From positions 39,381,744-39,445,743 of the forward strand of contig OX637393.1 of the NCBI GenBank assembly GCA_951799425.1: a stretch of 64,000 nucleotides of DNA. The letters run 5' to 3'. Both the position numbers and the translations under genes were made by a program. This DNA is from Ilex aquifolium (lineage: Eukaryota > Streptophyta > Magnoliopsida > Aquifoliales > Aquifoliaceae). Positions 11,034-23,610 of this stretch are shown one piece after another. The stretch's first letter is position 1; every line of letters begins with the position of its first letter. The notes under the pieces are model-generated. The model searched no databases, was not told the DNA's origin, and worked only from the letters and a program-made list of their open reading frames with translations.

Positions 11034-11225
11034 TAAACCCCTTGCAGCTTCCAACGGATTCTTTTCCTCGTATCCCAATCCAAGGCTGGCACACTAGTTA
11101 GTTACACTATGTGTTCTTTCTTTGTAGTCACACTATCTAGTAATGTCTATGTTTTTTATATTTTTTTGGATCCTTCCTGATTTTTTGAAGTCATTCTTTT
11201 ATGAAACTAATGCTTGTTCGATTTT
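11034..11225 (-). pseudogene. Receptor-kinase exon relic, copy 1
   Basis: Read on the minus strand, 11100-11034 gives PALDWDTRKRI followed by frameshifted kinase sequence. This is the start of the catalytic-loop exon of an LRR receptor kinase of the NIK/SERK type. The stretch up to 11225 is non-coding but closely repeats 14955-15143, so both came from the same duplicated segment. Confidence 0.55.
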
Positions 11226-11738
11226 TCTTTGAATTTATTACCAAAGCATGTCAGTTTTCAAACAAAAATATCAATCTACCTCACTTTTTGAACTTATTTA
11301 TCGACTTAAAATGCAAACCCCTAAGTGAGCAATCCATTCCGTAGCCCTAACCTTGTTCGAAGAAGACAACCGAAGTTGTCTACAAGATTCGCCTGTGAGA
11401 TTCGCTTGAGGTTCGTCTGTGCCCTAATTCCATACATGAGATTTGTCTTAGGCCCTAGCATAGTTATTGATTTTTTCAAATTCTATAGTCTATTGATACA
11501 CCTGTGGACTAGGTTTGAAGCAACGAGAAGATAGGCCTTCACGTGATAAACAGAAGACCTTCTATTTAACCAGGTACTCTACTCTTCACTCTCTAACTCA
11601 GCAAATCCCCATTATTTGCTCAATAAGGCGGTCCAAGTGGCATGAAAGATAGGTAATCTAATGAATGCTCGGATGCTATGCCACTTGATTAAGATTAGTA
11701 AGTTAAACAGGCGCTAGTCTTTTTTATTTGGCTACATG

Positions 11739-11866
11739 GCATCAATATGGATCAAATAATCCATTGGGTGAACATTCAGAGATGAATAAAATTGTTTCTT
11801 ACCCTTATTTTTATGTAAAGGATCTAGTAGGTTGGGTAGCTTTTGCTATCTTTTCTTCCATTTGGG
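11739..11866 (+). pseudogene. cob: Nuclear insert of mitochondrial cytochrome b (cob) fragment
   Basis: This stretch translates to HQYGSNNPLG, then YPYFYVKDLVGW and VAFAIF, which is the conserved central part of plant mitochondrial apocytochrome b. Homology stops at both sides and the frame continues into unrelated sequence, so it is a short mitochondrial DNA insert (NUMT) and not a functional gene. Bases 11600-11738 and 11867-12030 could be further organelle or rearranged DNA but I do not recognise them. Confidence 0.8.
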
Positions 11867-12907
11867 CCGAGAAACTGGGGCAACCACTCCCCTATGTGCC
11901 AATCGCTTGCGCCCATTGCCCAATCCCCATTACTGCTCCTTAAAGTGTTGCTTCGTTGGAGTAATTTTAACTGCATTCTTGCTTCAGCCACACTGTGAAG
12001 GTATTATGATTTACAGTTTTAATACATGAATTGGAATTGGTTTGTTAAAAAAAAAAAAAAATTGTTGTGGCAGATTTTTGAATGGCAGGTTTGTCAAACT
12101 CAATTATGTAGAATTTGTATGACGATGGATTGGTTTGGAGCACATGACTTGTGTGTTGTTTTCGGATTCCATTCCTTTTAATTTGCATCGTTCACCATTC
12201 AGTAGAATTTCTCGCAAGTTAATCAGTCTGAGATCATGCACTTAGTATTACATTCTGTTAATTAGTTGTGCATTGTCTTGAAGTTGGTTTAGTTTATGTG
12301 AATTCCAGATACCAAAAACTAGGATTGATGATGACTGATTTTAGAAACATTTCCATTTGACCTCCACTCTAAAAGGTTTCAACCTGTATGAACTTTTGAA
12401 AATGTATTGAATCACCATTTTACCTTCCGAAACTACTCTCAAACTTTTCAGCCCGTGCTTATATCAACATCTGTATCCTTGTATTGGTAAACTGTTTGTC
12501 AGTAGTTTATTTATCTAGATTTTAGTAATTCTATTTTTGACTATTACTTGCTTTGTTTTCATGACCTTTTAGCGTTGTAGTAATACTTTGAAGGCGACTA
12601 AGACAACATATTGGTAGTCAACTTTGGCTGCACAAAGTTGTTGATGGAGCTTGCTTGTCTGATTTACAATATTTAATTCTTGTTTATGTCAGCAGCTTAA
12701 ATGTTTGTCCTTATCATAGTTTCTAAATGGATCTGATGCCTTTTTTCACTGTCATAGCAAGATGAAGAGTCTCACCTCTATCTATTGTGATTGCCAATCA
12801 TTCGATGATTTTAATTATGTTGTTCAAGACTTCAAGTAAATGATGAAGATCCATTAATATTTAGTGCCTTGCTTTAAACTACATAGGGGTCCTGGTCGGG
12901 TTCTTCA
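11867..12907. other. Intergenic, nothing recognised
   Basis: AT-rich sequence with a 15-base A-run near 12047. I see no ORF with domain content, no RNA gene and no clear repeat borders. Confidence 0.6.
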
Positions 12908-12915
12908 CATATGTC

Positions 12916-13701
12916 TAGGGATGGCAGTGGACTGAAGTGGGGTGGGGGTGTAGTCTTTATCCCCATACCTGCTTAAAAAAATTTCATCCATTCCTGGTCC
13001 ACCCTTGTTAATGGGTATAGTTTTCATCATCATCCCCATTCACGGGTAAATTTATAATCCTCACCCCTGCCCTGTCCCCCGCCTTCACCTCTGCCCCACC
13101 CCCGTCCACCTTACCCACCCAATCCTAAGCCCAAGCCAATATAATCCAAAATTCTAAATAAACCTAACATTCTAAATAATACAACATAATTATAGAATAT
13201 CATAACATAATTAAAAGTTTGTCATTTACAACATAATATAATTAAAACCTTGACTATAACATAATCCAACATAATATAATTAAAAATTTGTTTCCCTTGT
13301 AAATCTAATGCAATATCATACAACACAACATAATGTAACATAACATAATCTAACATAAACAAAATATAAAAATACAAAGATCTACACTTTTACAAGCCAA
13401 AATCATGAAAAAAAAAATCAAAAAACAAAACAATTTTCAAAAGAAAAAATTATTTAATAATATGTAGATTTGTATTCACAGCAACATGTATATATATATA
13501 AAATAATAATAATAATAATAATAACGGGTAAAGCGGGGCGGGGCGGGGATAAGTGTCAGTCCATCCCCGCCTTCATCCCCGCACAGGTTTATACGGGTAT
13601 TCCCATATACGTCAATTATCCAATACGTATAATTCATCACCGGTCCAAACATGATAGATTTGGACGAATACTCATTTTTATCCGGTCCACTGTCATCCCT
13701 A
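12916..13701. mobile_element. Non-autonomous hAT element with 8-bp target duplication
   Basis: The left end TAGGGATGGCAGTGGAC and the right end read in reverse, TAGGGATGACAGTGGAC, form a 17-bp terminal inverted repeat with one mismatch. The flanks 12908-12915 and 13702-13709 are both CATATGTC, a perfect 8-bp target site duplication, as expected of the hAT superfamily. The subterminal regions are rich in GGGG/CCCC, and the interior is AT-rich with a TAA run (about 13502-13524). There is no transposase ORF, so it would depend on an enzyme encoded elsewhere. Confidence 0.92.
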
Positions 13702-14192
13702 CATATGTCCTCATCTTTTATATCCAATAATGCGTTTTATGCAAACAAGGTGTCATGGTATAGCTTTTATATATTCTTATTTCGATTTGCCATGAAAACT
13801 AATATGAAGCTTATAAAATATCAGATCCTATTTTAAATCTAGTTAGGTTTTTAAGGAAGAATATGACGATTGAAAAGTTAAAAAAAAATTAAAAAACATT
13901 GAGAATCATTCTAATTATGTAGCACGTGAGCACCAAGTAATTTCTACCCAAGCTTAAATTCATAAATGGGAAAACGGGAGACCGATACACATAAACATAG
14001 TTATTTGGCTAAAAGTCCAACAGGAAAAAAATTTTGCGGAAAAGTCCATGTAGTATGAAAAATGTCAATTTTCTCCTATTCCTCACATTAGTGGATGAAT
14101 AATTTGTATTAGGAAACCGGTGGAAATGATAACTCACGTCTCCACCAAAAATGGATGAAGCTTCCACGATTGAAGCAAAGGATCTGAAATTT

Positions 14193-15143
14193 GAAACAAG
14201 ATCTCCACAGATTTCGTTTACCCATAAATAGAGGAGTTCAGTCATTGGTTTGAAATAAATAAATAAATTTGGGGAAATCACACTGACCTGGGACGAAAAA
14301 TTGAGGGTTTTGCTTTGCATCAACTGTCATCACGTCCGTCTAACAACGTCAATGAACGACTTAAGGTTAGTAATCCAAATCATGATAGACTGGGGATGAA
14401 GACGAGCAAGCTGCCGGCAAGGCCAGAGGGCTGGCAATCGACGGTGGTGATTTTGTGCTAGCACTGCTGGAAAGGGAGACTAGTGAGGTTAGCCACGATG
14501 TTATGAGAGCATCAAGTAGTATATTTGCTGCCTTAACATCCCTGTGAATTATCTTGGGGTCATACTGCTCGTGAAACAAGATCTCCACAGATTTCTTTTA
14601 CCCACAAAGTAAGGACTTCAGTCATAGGTTCGAAATAAATAAATTTGAGGAAATCACATTGATCTGGGACAAAAAAATTAAGGGTTTGCTTTACATCAAC
14701 TATCGTCGCGTCCATCTAACAATGTCAACGAACAACTTAAGGTTAGTAATCCAAATCCTGAAGGACCAGGGACAAAGACGATCATGCCACCGGCGGGGCC
14801 AAAGGGCTGGCAATCGATAGTGGTGATGCTGTGTATGGCACTGCTGAAAAGGGTGACTAGTGAACTTAGCGACGATATTCTAAGAGCACCAAGCAGTATA
14901 TTTGCTGCCTTAACATCCCTGTGAATTATCTTGGGGTCAAACTACTCGTGCAAGTATAGTAAACCCCATGCAGCTTCTAACCCGATTCTTTTCCTTGTAC
15001 CCCAATTCAAAGCTGGCACACTAGTTAGTCATTCACTCTTTGATGTCACACTATCTAGTTAAGTCTATATATATATTTTTTTTTTTGGATCCTTGTTGAT
15101 TTTTTGAAGTCACTCTTTTATGAAACTAATGCTTGTATGATTT
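14193..15143 (-). pseudogene. Tandemly duplicated receptor-kinase exon relic
   Basis: A unit of about 380 bases is repeated head to tail (14193-14572 and 14573-about 14950). On the minus strand both units encode the kinase catalytic-loop segment PKIIHRDVKAANILL. The second copy is preceded (15030-14950) by PALNWGTRKRI, EAAWGLLYLHE and then a TAG. This wording is typical of NIK/SERK-type LRR receptor kinases. Only this piece of one exon remains; sequence after the HRD motif is unrelated, and stops interrupt both copies. The flanking 14955-15143 repeats 11034-11225. No functional kinase is present. Confidence 0.7.
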
Positions 15144-15149
15144 CTCTTT

Positions 15150-16450
15150 TTAGTCATGCTTTCTAGATTAACTATTTGTTATCACAGTTCGTGATTATTT
15201 TGGCATCTGAAGATATATTGTGAAAAAGGGTTTTAATAATTTTTTCAAAATGCAATATCTGTTTATTAATATGACCCGTTTATATTTTTGTATAACTAAT
15301 GCTTACAATAGCTTTGGATGGATTTTTGTAAATGTGGTGTAAATCATTTTGTATGTTGAGGTCTCACTTGGTTTTCATGCTTTGTTGTCACACTAACTTA
15401 ACTACCTTCAAAGGAAATAATTATTTAAAATTTTGAGAATATTATTAGTTCTAAGAATATTATTCAAAATTCAAACGTTTTTTACTTCATTAATTTAGGA
15501 AACTTATAATCTAATAAAACATATTCAAAAAATAAAAATAAAACTGTCAAATCTAATATGCATGAATTAAGGTAAAGATAATAACGCACACTAAAATTTA
15601 GAAAACTGTAAATGTGTACCAGGTCACAAAATATTTAGCAATATGAGGACTTAATGACTTAAAATTCTGAACTACATACTTTAAGACAAATAATAGTATA
15701 GAGTATACCCCTTGCCAATTTTCCTTTTTTTTTTTAAGGTTAATTACAAAATGTCCCCTTCAATTTTGGACATTTTAGCATTCACCCTTTATGTTTTAAT
15801 TTCAACAAACAACCCCTTTTAAGCTTGAATATTTTGCAATTAACTCTAACAATTAATTTTAGATCATAAAAAATGACAGAAATTAGAAATGAGAAATTCA
15901 TGTGATCTTTATTTTGTTGAAAAAACATAATTACCCTTGAAAAAGTGTATGTGTGCACGTGTATTGGTGTTGAACGAAGATGGAGGTGGAGGTGAACATG
16001 GTGTTGTGTAGTGTGTTGGTGTCGGGCTGAATAGATATATGAACGTCTTAACTTTTTTATTTCCTTATTTGTAGGGATAGAATTGGTATATCACAAACAA
16101 AAATGTGAAAAAATAATATACCAGATAGAGAGTGTAATAATACTTCCATGTTTTAGTCACTGTTGTCAATCAATTTAGTTCATTTGAAACTTGGAGGGGC
16201 AAAGTAAAACATTTAAAACCACAAGGAGCTGATTGCAACAAGGGACATTGTGAGACCCGACCAAACTGATTAGGTATTTTATTTTGTGTTGGTGGTCTAG
16301 GTGCAAATACTTATTTTAATCATTGGATTTAAAATTAAAATAGTTAGAAACATAAAGAAATAAGTATGGGTCCAATGATAAACTTTTAGTCACGGTATAA
16401 GAAGTCGAGAAAAATATATAAGGGTGTGTATGTTAATTTTACGTGAATAG
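15150..16450. other. Intergenic with weak repeat similarity
   Basis: AT-rich. The stretch near 15738 (TTAATTACAAAATGTCCCC) resembles a stretch at about 55150, so it is probably a dispersed repeat. I see no gene. Confidence 0.5.
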
Positions 16451-16733
16451 TAATTTTAGTTGGATGATTAAAAAGTAAGCTATCGGGAATACTGGAGATC
16501 GGGTATAGGCCTCAATATAAAAATTGGGTTTAATTTTTGAAAAAAAAAAAATCAAAGTTGTGGTGGATATATAAATACTAGTTATTGTTTGTGCCTGAAG
16601 GTACAGAGTAATAAAAAATGATAAACAATAAATATATTTGTATTCATATTCAAAATCAAAATCAAATCACAAACATAGATAAGAGATAAAAGAATTTAAG
16701 CATCGGTTTGTAGTGGGGGTAAGAGGTGGTGGG

Positions 16734-16956
16734 CGACAGTGGTGGTGGTGGCGGCGACGATGGTGGTAGTGGTAGTAGCAGTGGCGGTGGCGGTGGCGGT
16801 GGTGGTGGCAGTGGCGGCGGCAGTGGTGGCAGTGGTGACGGCAGTGGTGGTGGTGGCAGTGGTGGTGACGACGACGACGGTGGTGATGGCGGTGGTGGTG
16901 GTGGCGGCGACTGCAGTGGCGGTGGTGGTGGCGGTGGTGGAGATAGTGGTGGGGCG
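16734..16956 (+). repeat. GGN trinucleotide array 1
   Basis: Imperfect array of GGT, GGC, AGT and GAC triplets. Its open frames read as poly-Gly, poly-Val or poly-Pro and are by-products of the repeat. Confidence 0.9.
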
Positions 16957-17339
16957 GTTTCAAACACTATTTTTTTTAAAAGTATTTATGAGAAATAATT
17001 TTTAGTAGTATTTTTAAAAAGTCACTCCAAACACATTCTTAGGGGCCTATTTTTCCTATTAAATTTAGGGTGTTAATATTAGTTGTTAGATTAACTTTAA
17101 AGTAAAATTTAAAGCAATCTCAACCGCGAATAGCAAAAGTCATTTTGTTTATCTTTTGAGATTTGAATTATAAACTACTTTATTATATAGATATACTAGT
17201 TATTGTCTGTGTCTGTGCCTGAAGGCACAGAGTAATAAAAAATGGTAAACAATAAACATATTTGTATTCATATCTAAAATCAAATCACAAACATAGAGGA
17301 GAGATAAATGAATTTAAGCATCGATTGTAGGGGTGAGAG

Positions 17340-17698
17340 GTAGTGGTGGTGGCGATGGTGATGGTGGTGGCTGTGACGGCGGCGGCGGCAACGACGACGA
17401 CGGTGGTGGTGGTGGCGGTGACGGTGACAGTGGTGGCGAGGGGGGTGATGGTGGCGGCGATGGCGGCGACAGTGGTGGTGGTGTGTGACGGTGGTAGTGA
17501 TGGTGGCGATGGTGGCTGTGGCGGCGGTGGTGGCGGCAGCGGTGGTGGTGGTGGTGGTAGCGATGGTGGTGGTGGCGACGGCGATGGCGGTGGTGGTGGC
17601 GGCGACGACGGAGACGATGGTGGTGGTGGCGACGACGGTGGTAGTGGTGGTGGCGGCGGAGGCGGTGGTGGTGGCGGTGGTAGAGGTAGTGATGTGGC
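17340..17698 (+). repeat. GGN trinucleotide array 2
   Basis: A longer imperfect GGT/GGC/GAC/GAT array at the equivalent place in the second repeat unit. The internal order differs from array 1, so the arrays have evolved separately since duplication. Confidence 0.9.
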
Positions 17699-18539
17699 GG
17701 TTTCAAACACTGTTTTTTTTTTGTTAAAGTAATTATGAGAAATAATTTCTAGAAGTACTTTTAAAAAGTCACTCCAAACACACATTTAAGGACCTATTTT
17801 TCCTATTAAATTTAGAGTGTTAATATTAGTCGTTAGATTAACTTTAAAGTAAAATTTAAAACGATCTGAACCGCGAAAAGCAAAAGTCATTTTGTTTATC
17901 TTTTGAAATTTGAATTGTAAGCTACTTTATTATATAGATGTATGGGAGTATCTATTTATTTATAATTGTAAGATCCGAATACGCATGACAAACAAATAAT
18001 ATTTGTAATAAGATATTCACATGTGACATGCATGCGTAGCATTAGCAATCAGTATAATTGGATGATTAAAAAGTAAGCTATCGGGAATAAGGGAGATCAG
18101 ATATAGGTCTCGATATAAAAATTGGGTTTAATTTTTGAAAAAAATAATAATCAAAGTTGTGGTGGATATATAAATACTAGCAATTGCCCGTGCGTGAAGG
18201 TACTATGAAACACACAAAAAATTGCAAGAAAAAAATTGTCAATCAATAGGGACCCACTTTTTTTAAAAAAACCAAGAGAATTCCTTCTAAAATTATAATT
18301 CTTTAACAATATCAACCTTTGTACAAAACTTATAAATGAGGTTCTTTCAAGTCATTTTGACCCTTAATAGAGAAGATCCAAAATTTCACGAGACTCCATT
18401 TGCACACCATTTCAAAACACTTTGTAAACCTATGCCAAAACTTGCCAACCAAAAAAAATAAATAAATAATGGCAATTTAGGTGGTAAAAATCACACATCC
18501 AACCCAAAGTTATTCAAATAAAATAACGTTGATTAAACC

Positions 18540-21376
18540 AATGAACTCACCTCAGGGACTGCTATGAACATTCTTGTTCCTTCTCTAGTTCCATATTTAA
18601 TGATCAACCTCACTTTTCATTGCAAGATTCCCATCTATGAGAAGTGAAAACATGCAAAAGGTTCCCAAAGTAGTAATCAAACCAATAAAACAACACATTT
18701 AATCTCAAGCACCAAACAAAAAATTGAAGAACAAAATCAGACAAAAGTGGGCAAAATTAGTGCACATACTATCAATCATTCAATTCAATTGGTGTAAATT
18801 TGAAAGCATAAAACAAAAAATGGACATGACAGATTTGGTGCCAATCATTCATCAATTTTGGCATTGCATTAGGAAACCATCAAACAAGAATACAATTAAT
18901 ACATGCAAATATGGACACAAAGAAAAAAAAAAAAAGCTATACATGAAACAGAGAGAACACAACCAACAAACAATGAAAATAAAAACTAAATACACATAAC
19001 ACGAAGAAAATGTTATGCCGTGCTTAGCAATGGATGGTATACCACATGTTTATAAAAACATTATGAATTCCATGCCACTACAGTAGAACCATCAAACTTA
19101 TTCTTCCATCATAAAAAATGATGAAATGAGTACAAAAAATAAATTTCGATGCTGATTGGATATCGATAATATCCACTTGGAATCCACAAATAGAAACTAA
19201 ATTTACAACATGATGTTAAGGCCATTACAAAAGAGGATATCAACCAGAATAGTGGTATAATGAGCAGTATACTAAAAAAAGTCATCCTTCCACAACATTA
19301 AATTATTTCCAAAGACAAAGAACTATGAATTATACAATTCCTAAGTTAGGGTATTAGGCGTCTTAAAGACGTGGCAAGTTGAAGATGAGTGTGAAACCAT
19401 ATGACTTCAATTAAATGTCTATGGCTAATCACAAAATTTTCAGCAATTTCTTTGTTATCTTTCATGGATTGTCGTCAATCGGTTCTACACTTGCTAAATC
19501 CTTCATCAAATTTGTAGACTTTACCTAATGACTATCCAAGCAAAATCAACCCAAAAGCCACAAATTTTAAGGAAATAACGCAACTTATGGCCATACCTCA
19601 CATGATCGGGTCATTAGATGACAGCTTGCAAAAAAATCAAGTTCTTGAGCATACTGCAAAAACATAGATGATAGAAAAAAGATGGCAATGAAATTGACAA
19701 AGGGAATAAATATAACCAGAAAAAAAAAAAACAACAAAAAAATGAAACCAAGAACATCAAGAAAGAGAATACCCAAGAGTGGATAATATTGGTGCAAATG
19801 CTCCTACTTCTGCAAGTATAGTGCTCAATCATCAACATGGAACCACCAAAAGAACAAAAATTTAGCCGTAGTTTGGCTAGAGTCAATCTTTTAAAGCCTA
19901 TTTTATATTCACAAATTGTCCTCAAAGAACTTATAATCCCAAAAAGTTTAGCTAGAGTTGCCCTGGAGTCTGCCCAACCTAATTAGCTGCCATCTTTGAT
20001 GTTGAGAAAGAGTGTTTGAAAAAAATCTTTCAATGGAAAGATCAAATTTAGAACCCCAATCAGATACATAGTGTTTACCCTCATGCTCGGGACATGAACC
20101 AGAAGTTCACTTTTCTTTGGTACTTGACATAAACTAAATGCAATTACTTTTTGCCACAACTTGACAATTACACAGGCAAGTAACTACCTAAGAAAATGAC
20201 CAACATGGTTTTAATTGAACTGAAAAAAACTAAATTGATCTTCTTGAGCATATGTATGTGAAGCATGAGCAAAGAAATTTGGTTGCCAAAAACAGTAGTT
20301 GGAAAAATAACAAAGACAAAAGCAAACAATACATATCAATTAGGTCAAAAGAAACCAAAAAAAAAAAAAAAATTTAATGGCTGCTTAAATAAATTTACAC
20401 AAACATCCATCTGTTAACAAATAATCACCTCTGCTAAAAATCTGTCCTTCTCATAAGTGACCCAACAGTATAATTATCAATAGACCTTACCTCGACAACA
20501 CCACCAATGTGCAGCAAAATCCAGAACCAAACATAAACAACTACCATGGTAACCTGCCACATAGTCTTTTTTGCCCTTATCTTCTACTTAGCTAATATAA
20601 GTATGTAAAATAAAAGTATACATAATTATATTCAAAAACAAATAAGAACAATTAATTGTGCTCAGTCAGGCATTTTGTGAAATAAGTTGAGAGCTAAATA
20701 AGTCTGAAGAACAATGTACACAAATATCAATGATAACCAACTCAACCATTCTTGTATATCAATTCGAACAGATCAACAAATGATAAGAGATACTCGGTTT
20801 ATACCTAGTTTTAACTCATTGTCTTAAACAAAAAAACATACCAGTGGCAATTTTCCAACCAAATCCTAACACACCAATTACTTGTTCTCAGTCAGGCATT
20901 TTGTCAAATAGGTTCAAAGCTGAATGAGTCTGAAGACAATGAGTTCTTAAGTTCTTGGTTAGTTTTGAAACATATTTAAAACATTCTTAAGTTCTTGGTT
21001 AGTTTTGAATCGAACAGAGAGAAAACATATTTTTACAGTATTACTTACTTGGACTGCTCGTATATTGAAGAGACCCAGATCAGCAAGCTGGGCAACTGCT
21101 GGCTGTGGTTGGCAGTGGTCGTGGCAGTGGCCTTGCTTCGCAGAAGAGGGCAGCGATAGAGAGAGAGTTGGGTGTGAGAGAGATATTTGACAAAGGGGAG
21201 ATAATGAGATGGATTCCATGAGAGAAATTTTGGGGATGAGTTTGGAAGGCAAGGATAGAGGCGTGAGAGATTGGGAGAGATATGCAGAAGTGAGAGAGAG
21301 GGAAGCGTGAAGAGAGAGAGAAAGAGACGAGTGAGAGGAAATTTTGGTGGGCGGAAAAATAAAATTTAGTACTCAC
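18540..21376 (-). other. Candidate exons of an unidentified spliced gene
   Basis: No long ORF, but on the minus strand several short open pieces end at good donor sites: 21376-about 21046 (ends AVQ, then GTAAGTAAT), about 20565-20490 (hydrophobic, VTMVVVYVWFW, then GTAAGG), about 19650-19598 (YAQELDFFASCH, then GTATGG) and about 18590-18550. I do not recognise the protein. It could be a decayed gene, a non-coding transcript or chance. A 66-base segment at about 20650 recurs near 20876, and a 26-base segment at 20944 recurs at 20983. Between 21380 and 21852 I see nothing. Confidence 0.25.
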
Positions 21377-22359
21377 TGTAGACTGTTGGATCAGTATTTA
21401 GGAGATGATCTGATTATGTATTTAACATGATAACATGATTATGTATTTAAAGAATAATAAAGTTATTATGCAACGTTTTCAAAGTACAAAAATTCACCAA
21501 ATTCAATTCTAAATGATTTTAATTAGTTAATATTTTGTAAAAAAAAATGTTATCGTTTGTATATACCAGGATTGTCAAATTTCGGTATGGTGGGTTTAAT
21601 GAACTTATATTAAATAGGATATAATTAAACAAATTATTATCTTATTTCTATCGATTGTAAGAAAAAAATAATAATTTGTTAAAATATTAGTGTCCACCCT
21701 GACACAATTTTCCGGCTCCGCCCTGAAAGGAAAGATTAAAAAAAGAAAAGAAAAAGGGTCTTACATTTGTGGATTTCAGCTAGAGCAAGAACCAAGAGGG
21801 AAAAAAGAAGAAAACCAAGGGAAGAAAAATAAAAGAAAGAAAAAGAAAAAGACACTACAAGAAAAATGTTTTATTGCAACAACTTTTTGTGATGAATAAG
21901 AAAAATGGTCCCCAAAAACTGACATTCCATGACCAACATCAGAGTTCGCCACCAAAAACTATTTAAAAAAAAAAATTGGCGACAAAAATCTATACTTGTC
22001 GCTGAATGTGGTTGCAAAAAAATTCCCGCCATTAACCTATTTTGGCGACAATTGGTGTTTACTTTTTGGCGATGAACTTAGTGGTCACAAATTAAATAAT
22101 GTTTCAATTAATGATTGACATTAAAATAAAAATTATTTTTTGCGACGTTTTTTTTCGTCGCTAAACTAAGAAAAAATTGTAGCCAATTATTTTTTGCGAC
22201 GTTTTTTTTTCGTCGCGTGTTCGTCGCAATAGTCTCGTCGCAGAAAGTATTTTGCGACCCAAATTTATTTTCATCGCAAAAAAAAAATTTTGCGACAAAA
22301 AAAAACATCGCTAAAAGTTAAAAAAACGTAGCTAAAATCTATTCCACCAGCGTAACAAA

Positions 22360-22850
22360 ATAAAAAATAATAATTTAATTAATTTTTCGCGACTTAAAAA
22401 AATCGCCGCCAATAATTTTTTACATAAATAAAAAATGTAAATAATAATAATTTAATCAATTTTTAGCAACGTCAAAAAATCGTCGCGAATAATTTTTTTA
22501 CAAAAATAAAAAAGTAAAAAAATAATAATTTAATTAATTTTTAGCGACGTAAAAATATCGTCGCGAATAATTTTTTACAAAAATAAAAAAGAAAAAAATA
22601 ATAATTTAACTAATTTTTAGCGACATAATAATATTGTCGCGAATAATTTTTTACAAAAATAAAAAAGAAAGAAATAATTATTTTATTAATTTTTTGCGAC
22701 GTAAAACAATCGTCACCAATATTTTTTACATAAATAAAAAAGTAAATAATAATTTAATTAATTTTTAGCGACATAAAAAAAACGTCACAAATAATTTTTT
22801 AGATAAATAAAGAATGTAAAAAATAATTAAATAAATACTTTTGCGACGTA
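22360..22850 (-). repeat. CACTA subterminal repeats, left end
   Basis: About six units of roughly 76 bases, each with TAATTTAATTAATTTTTAGC, then a GCGACG-type motif, an A-run and a CGTCGC-type motif. CACTA subterminal repeats are the known binding sites of the element-encoded protein. Confidence 0.8.
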
Positions 22851-23610
22851 TAAAAATATTCGGAAAAAAGATTGTTCCTATAATTTTTCGCAACGATTTT
22901 AAAAAAGTTCATTTTTTTTAAAATAATTCATAAAAAATGATATTCCAATAAAAATTTTCACTTGTACACCAATAATACATGTGTTCAATAAAAAACTAAC
23001 ACAATTAATACATTTCACATCTTTTCCATTCAACATTCATTTCACATCTTTTTTTAAAAAAAAAAAATTATTTTCAAAAAAACTGAATTACAAGAATCAA
23101 AAAACAATAAGTTCTAAAAATTAAAAAAATAGTTTTAATCCTTCAAGAAGATTTAAACCACCTCTAATTACATTTAATGTCTCTTAAACTTGAACAGCTC
23201 CAGCAGTCCAACTCCATGCCTTGAAATACCATCTCCAAGCTCAACAGATCAGTACCAGCCTAGACTCGGAGGAAAAAGGAGGAGTGTGAAATAAACTCAC
23301 TCTTCCATGAATCTTCTCATCTAGTCTTTTCAATGTCTTGGCTACACAATCTCTAGTTGGTTGTAAACCATAAAATTCTATTAGGAGGAAAAATGACATG
23401 TGCTCAATACTCATGCAATCACCCCTACTTTACCAAGTATCATGAAATGAAGACATATTATCCTGAATATGAAAATCAACCCTTTCAAAAATGCTCATTC
23501 TATTGCAAAAGAACATATATACACCACTACTGAAAACCAAATCCCACTACTTGCAGCGATGGTCCATACAGGCCCTAGCAATAAGATTGCAGAAAATAGG
23601 TATAATGTAC

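Larger units (their letters stand above)
16459..18180. repeat. Duplicated repeat block with GGN cores
   Basis: Two related units of roughly 600-760 bases lie in tandem (about 16580-17176 and 17177-17945). Each starts ACTAGTTATTG, includes CACAAACATAGA, has a GGN array, and ends near CTTTATTATATAGAT. The lead-in sequence 16459-16580 recurs at 18059-18180, followed by ACTAGCAATTGCCCGTGCG. The layout suggests a transposable repeat that duplicated. The class is uncertain: the ends hint at short inverted repeats, but no target duplication is evident. Confidence 0.65.

Noticed and set aside
15738..16255. Possible inverted-repeat element
   Set aside because: The proposed ends match only loosely and no target duplication is visible.
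16662..17785. Poly-Pro, poly-Gly and poly-His/Arg frames
   Set aside because: All are translations of the GGN arrays in different frames.
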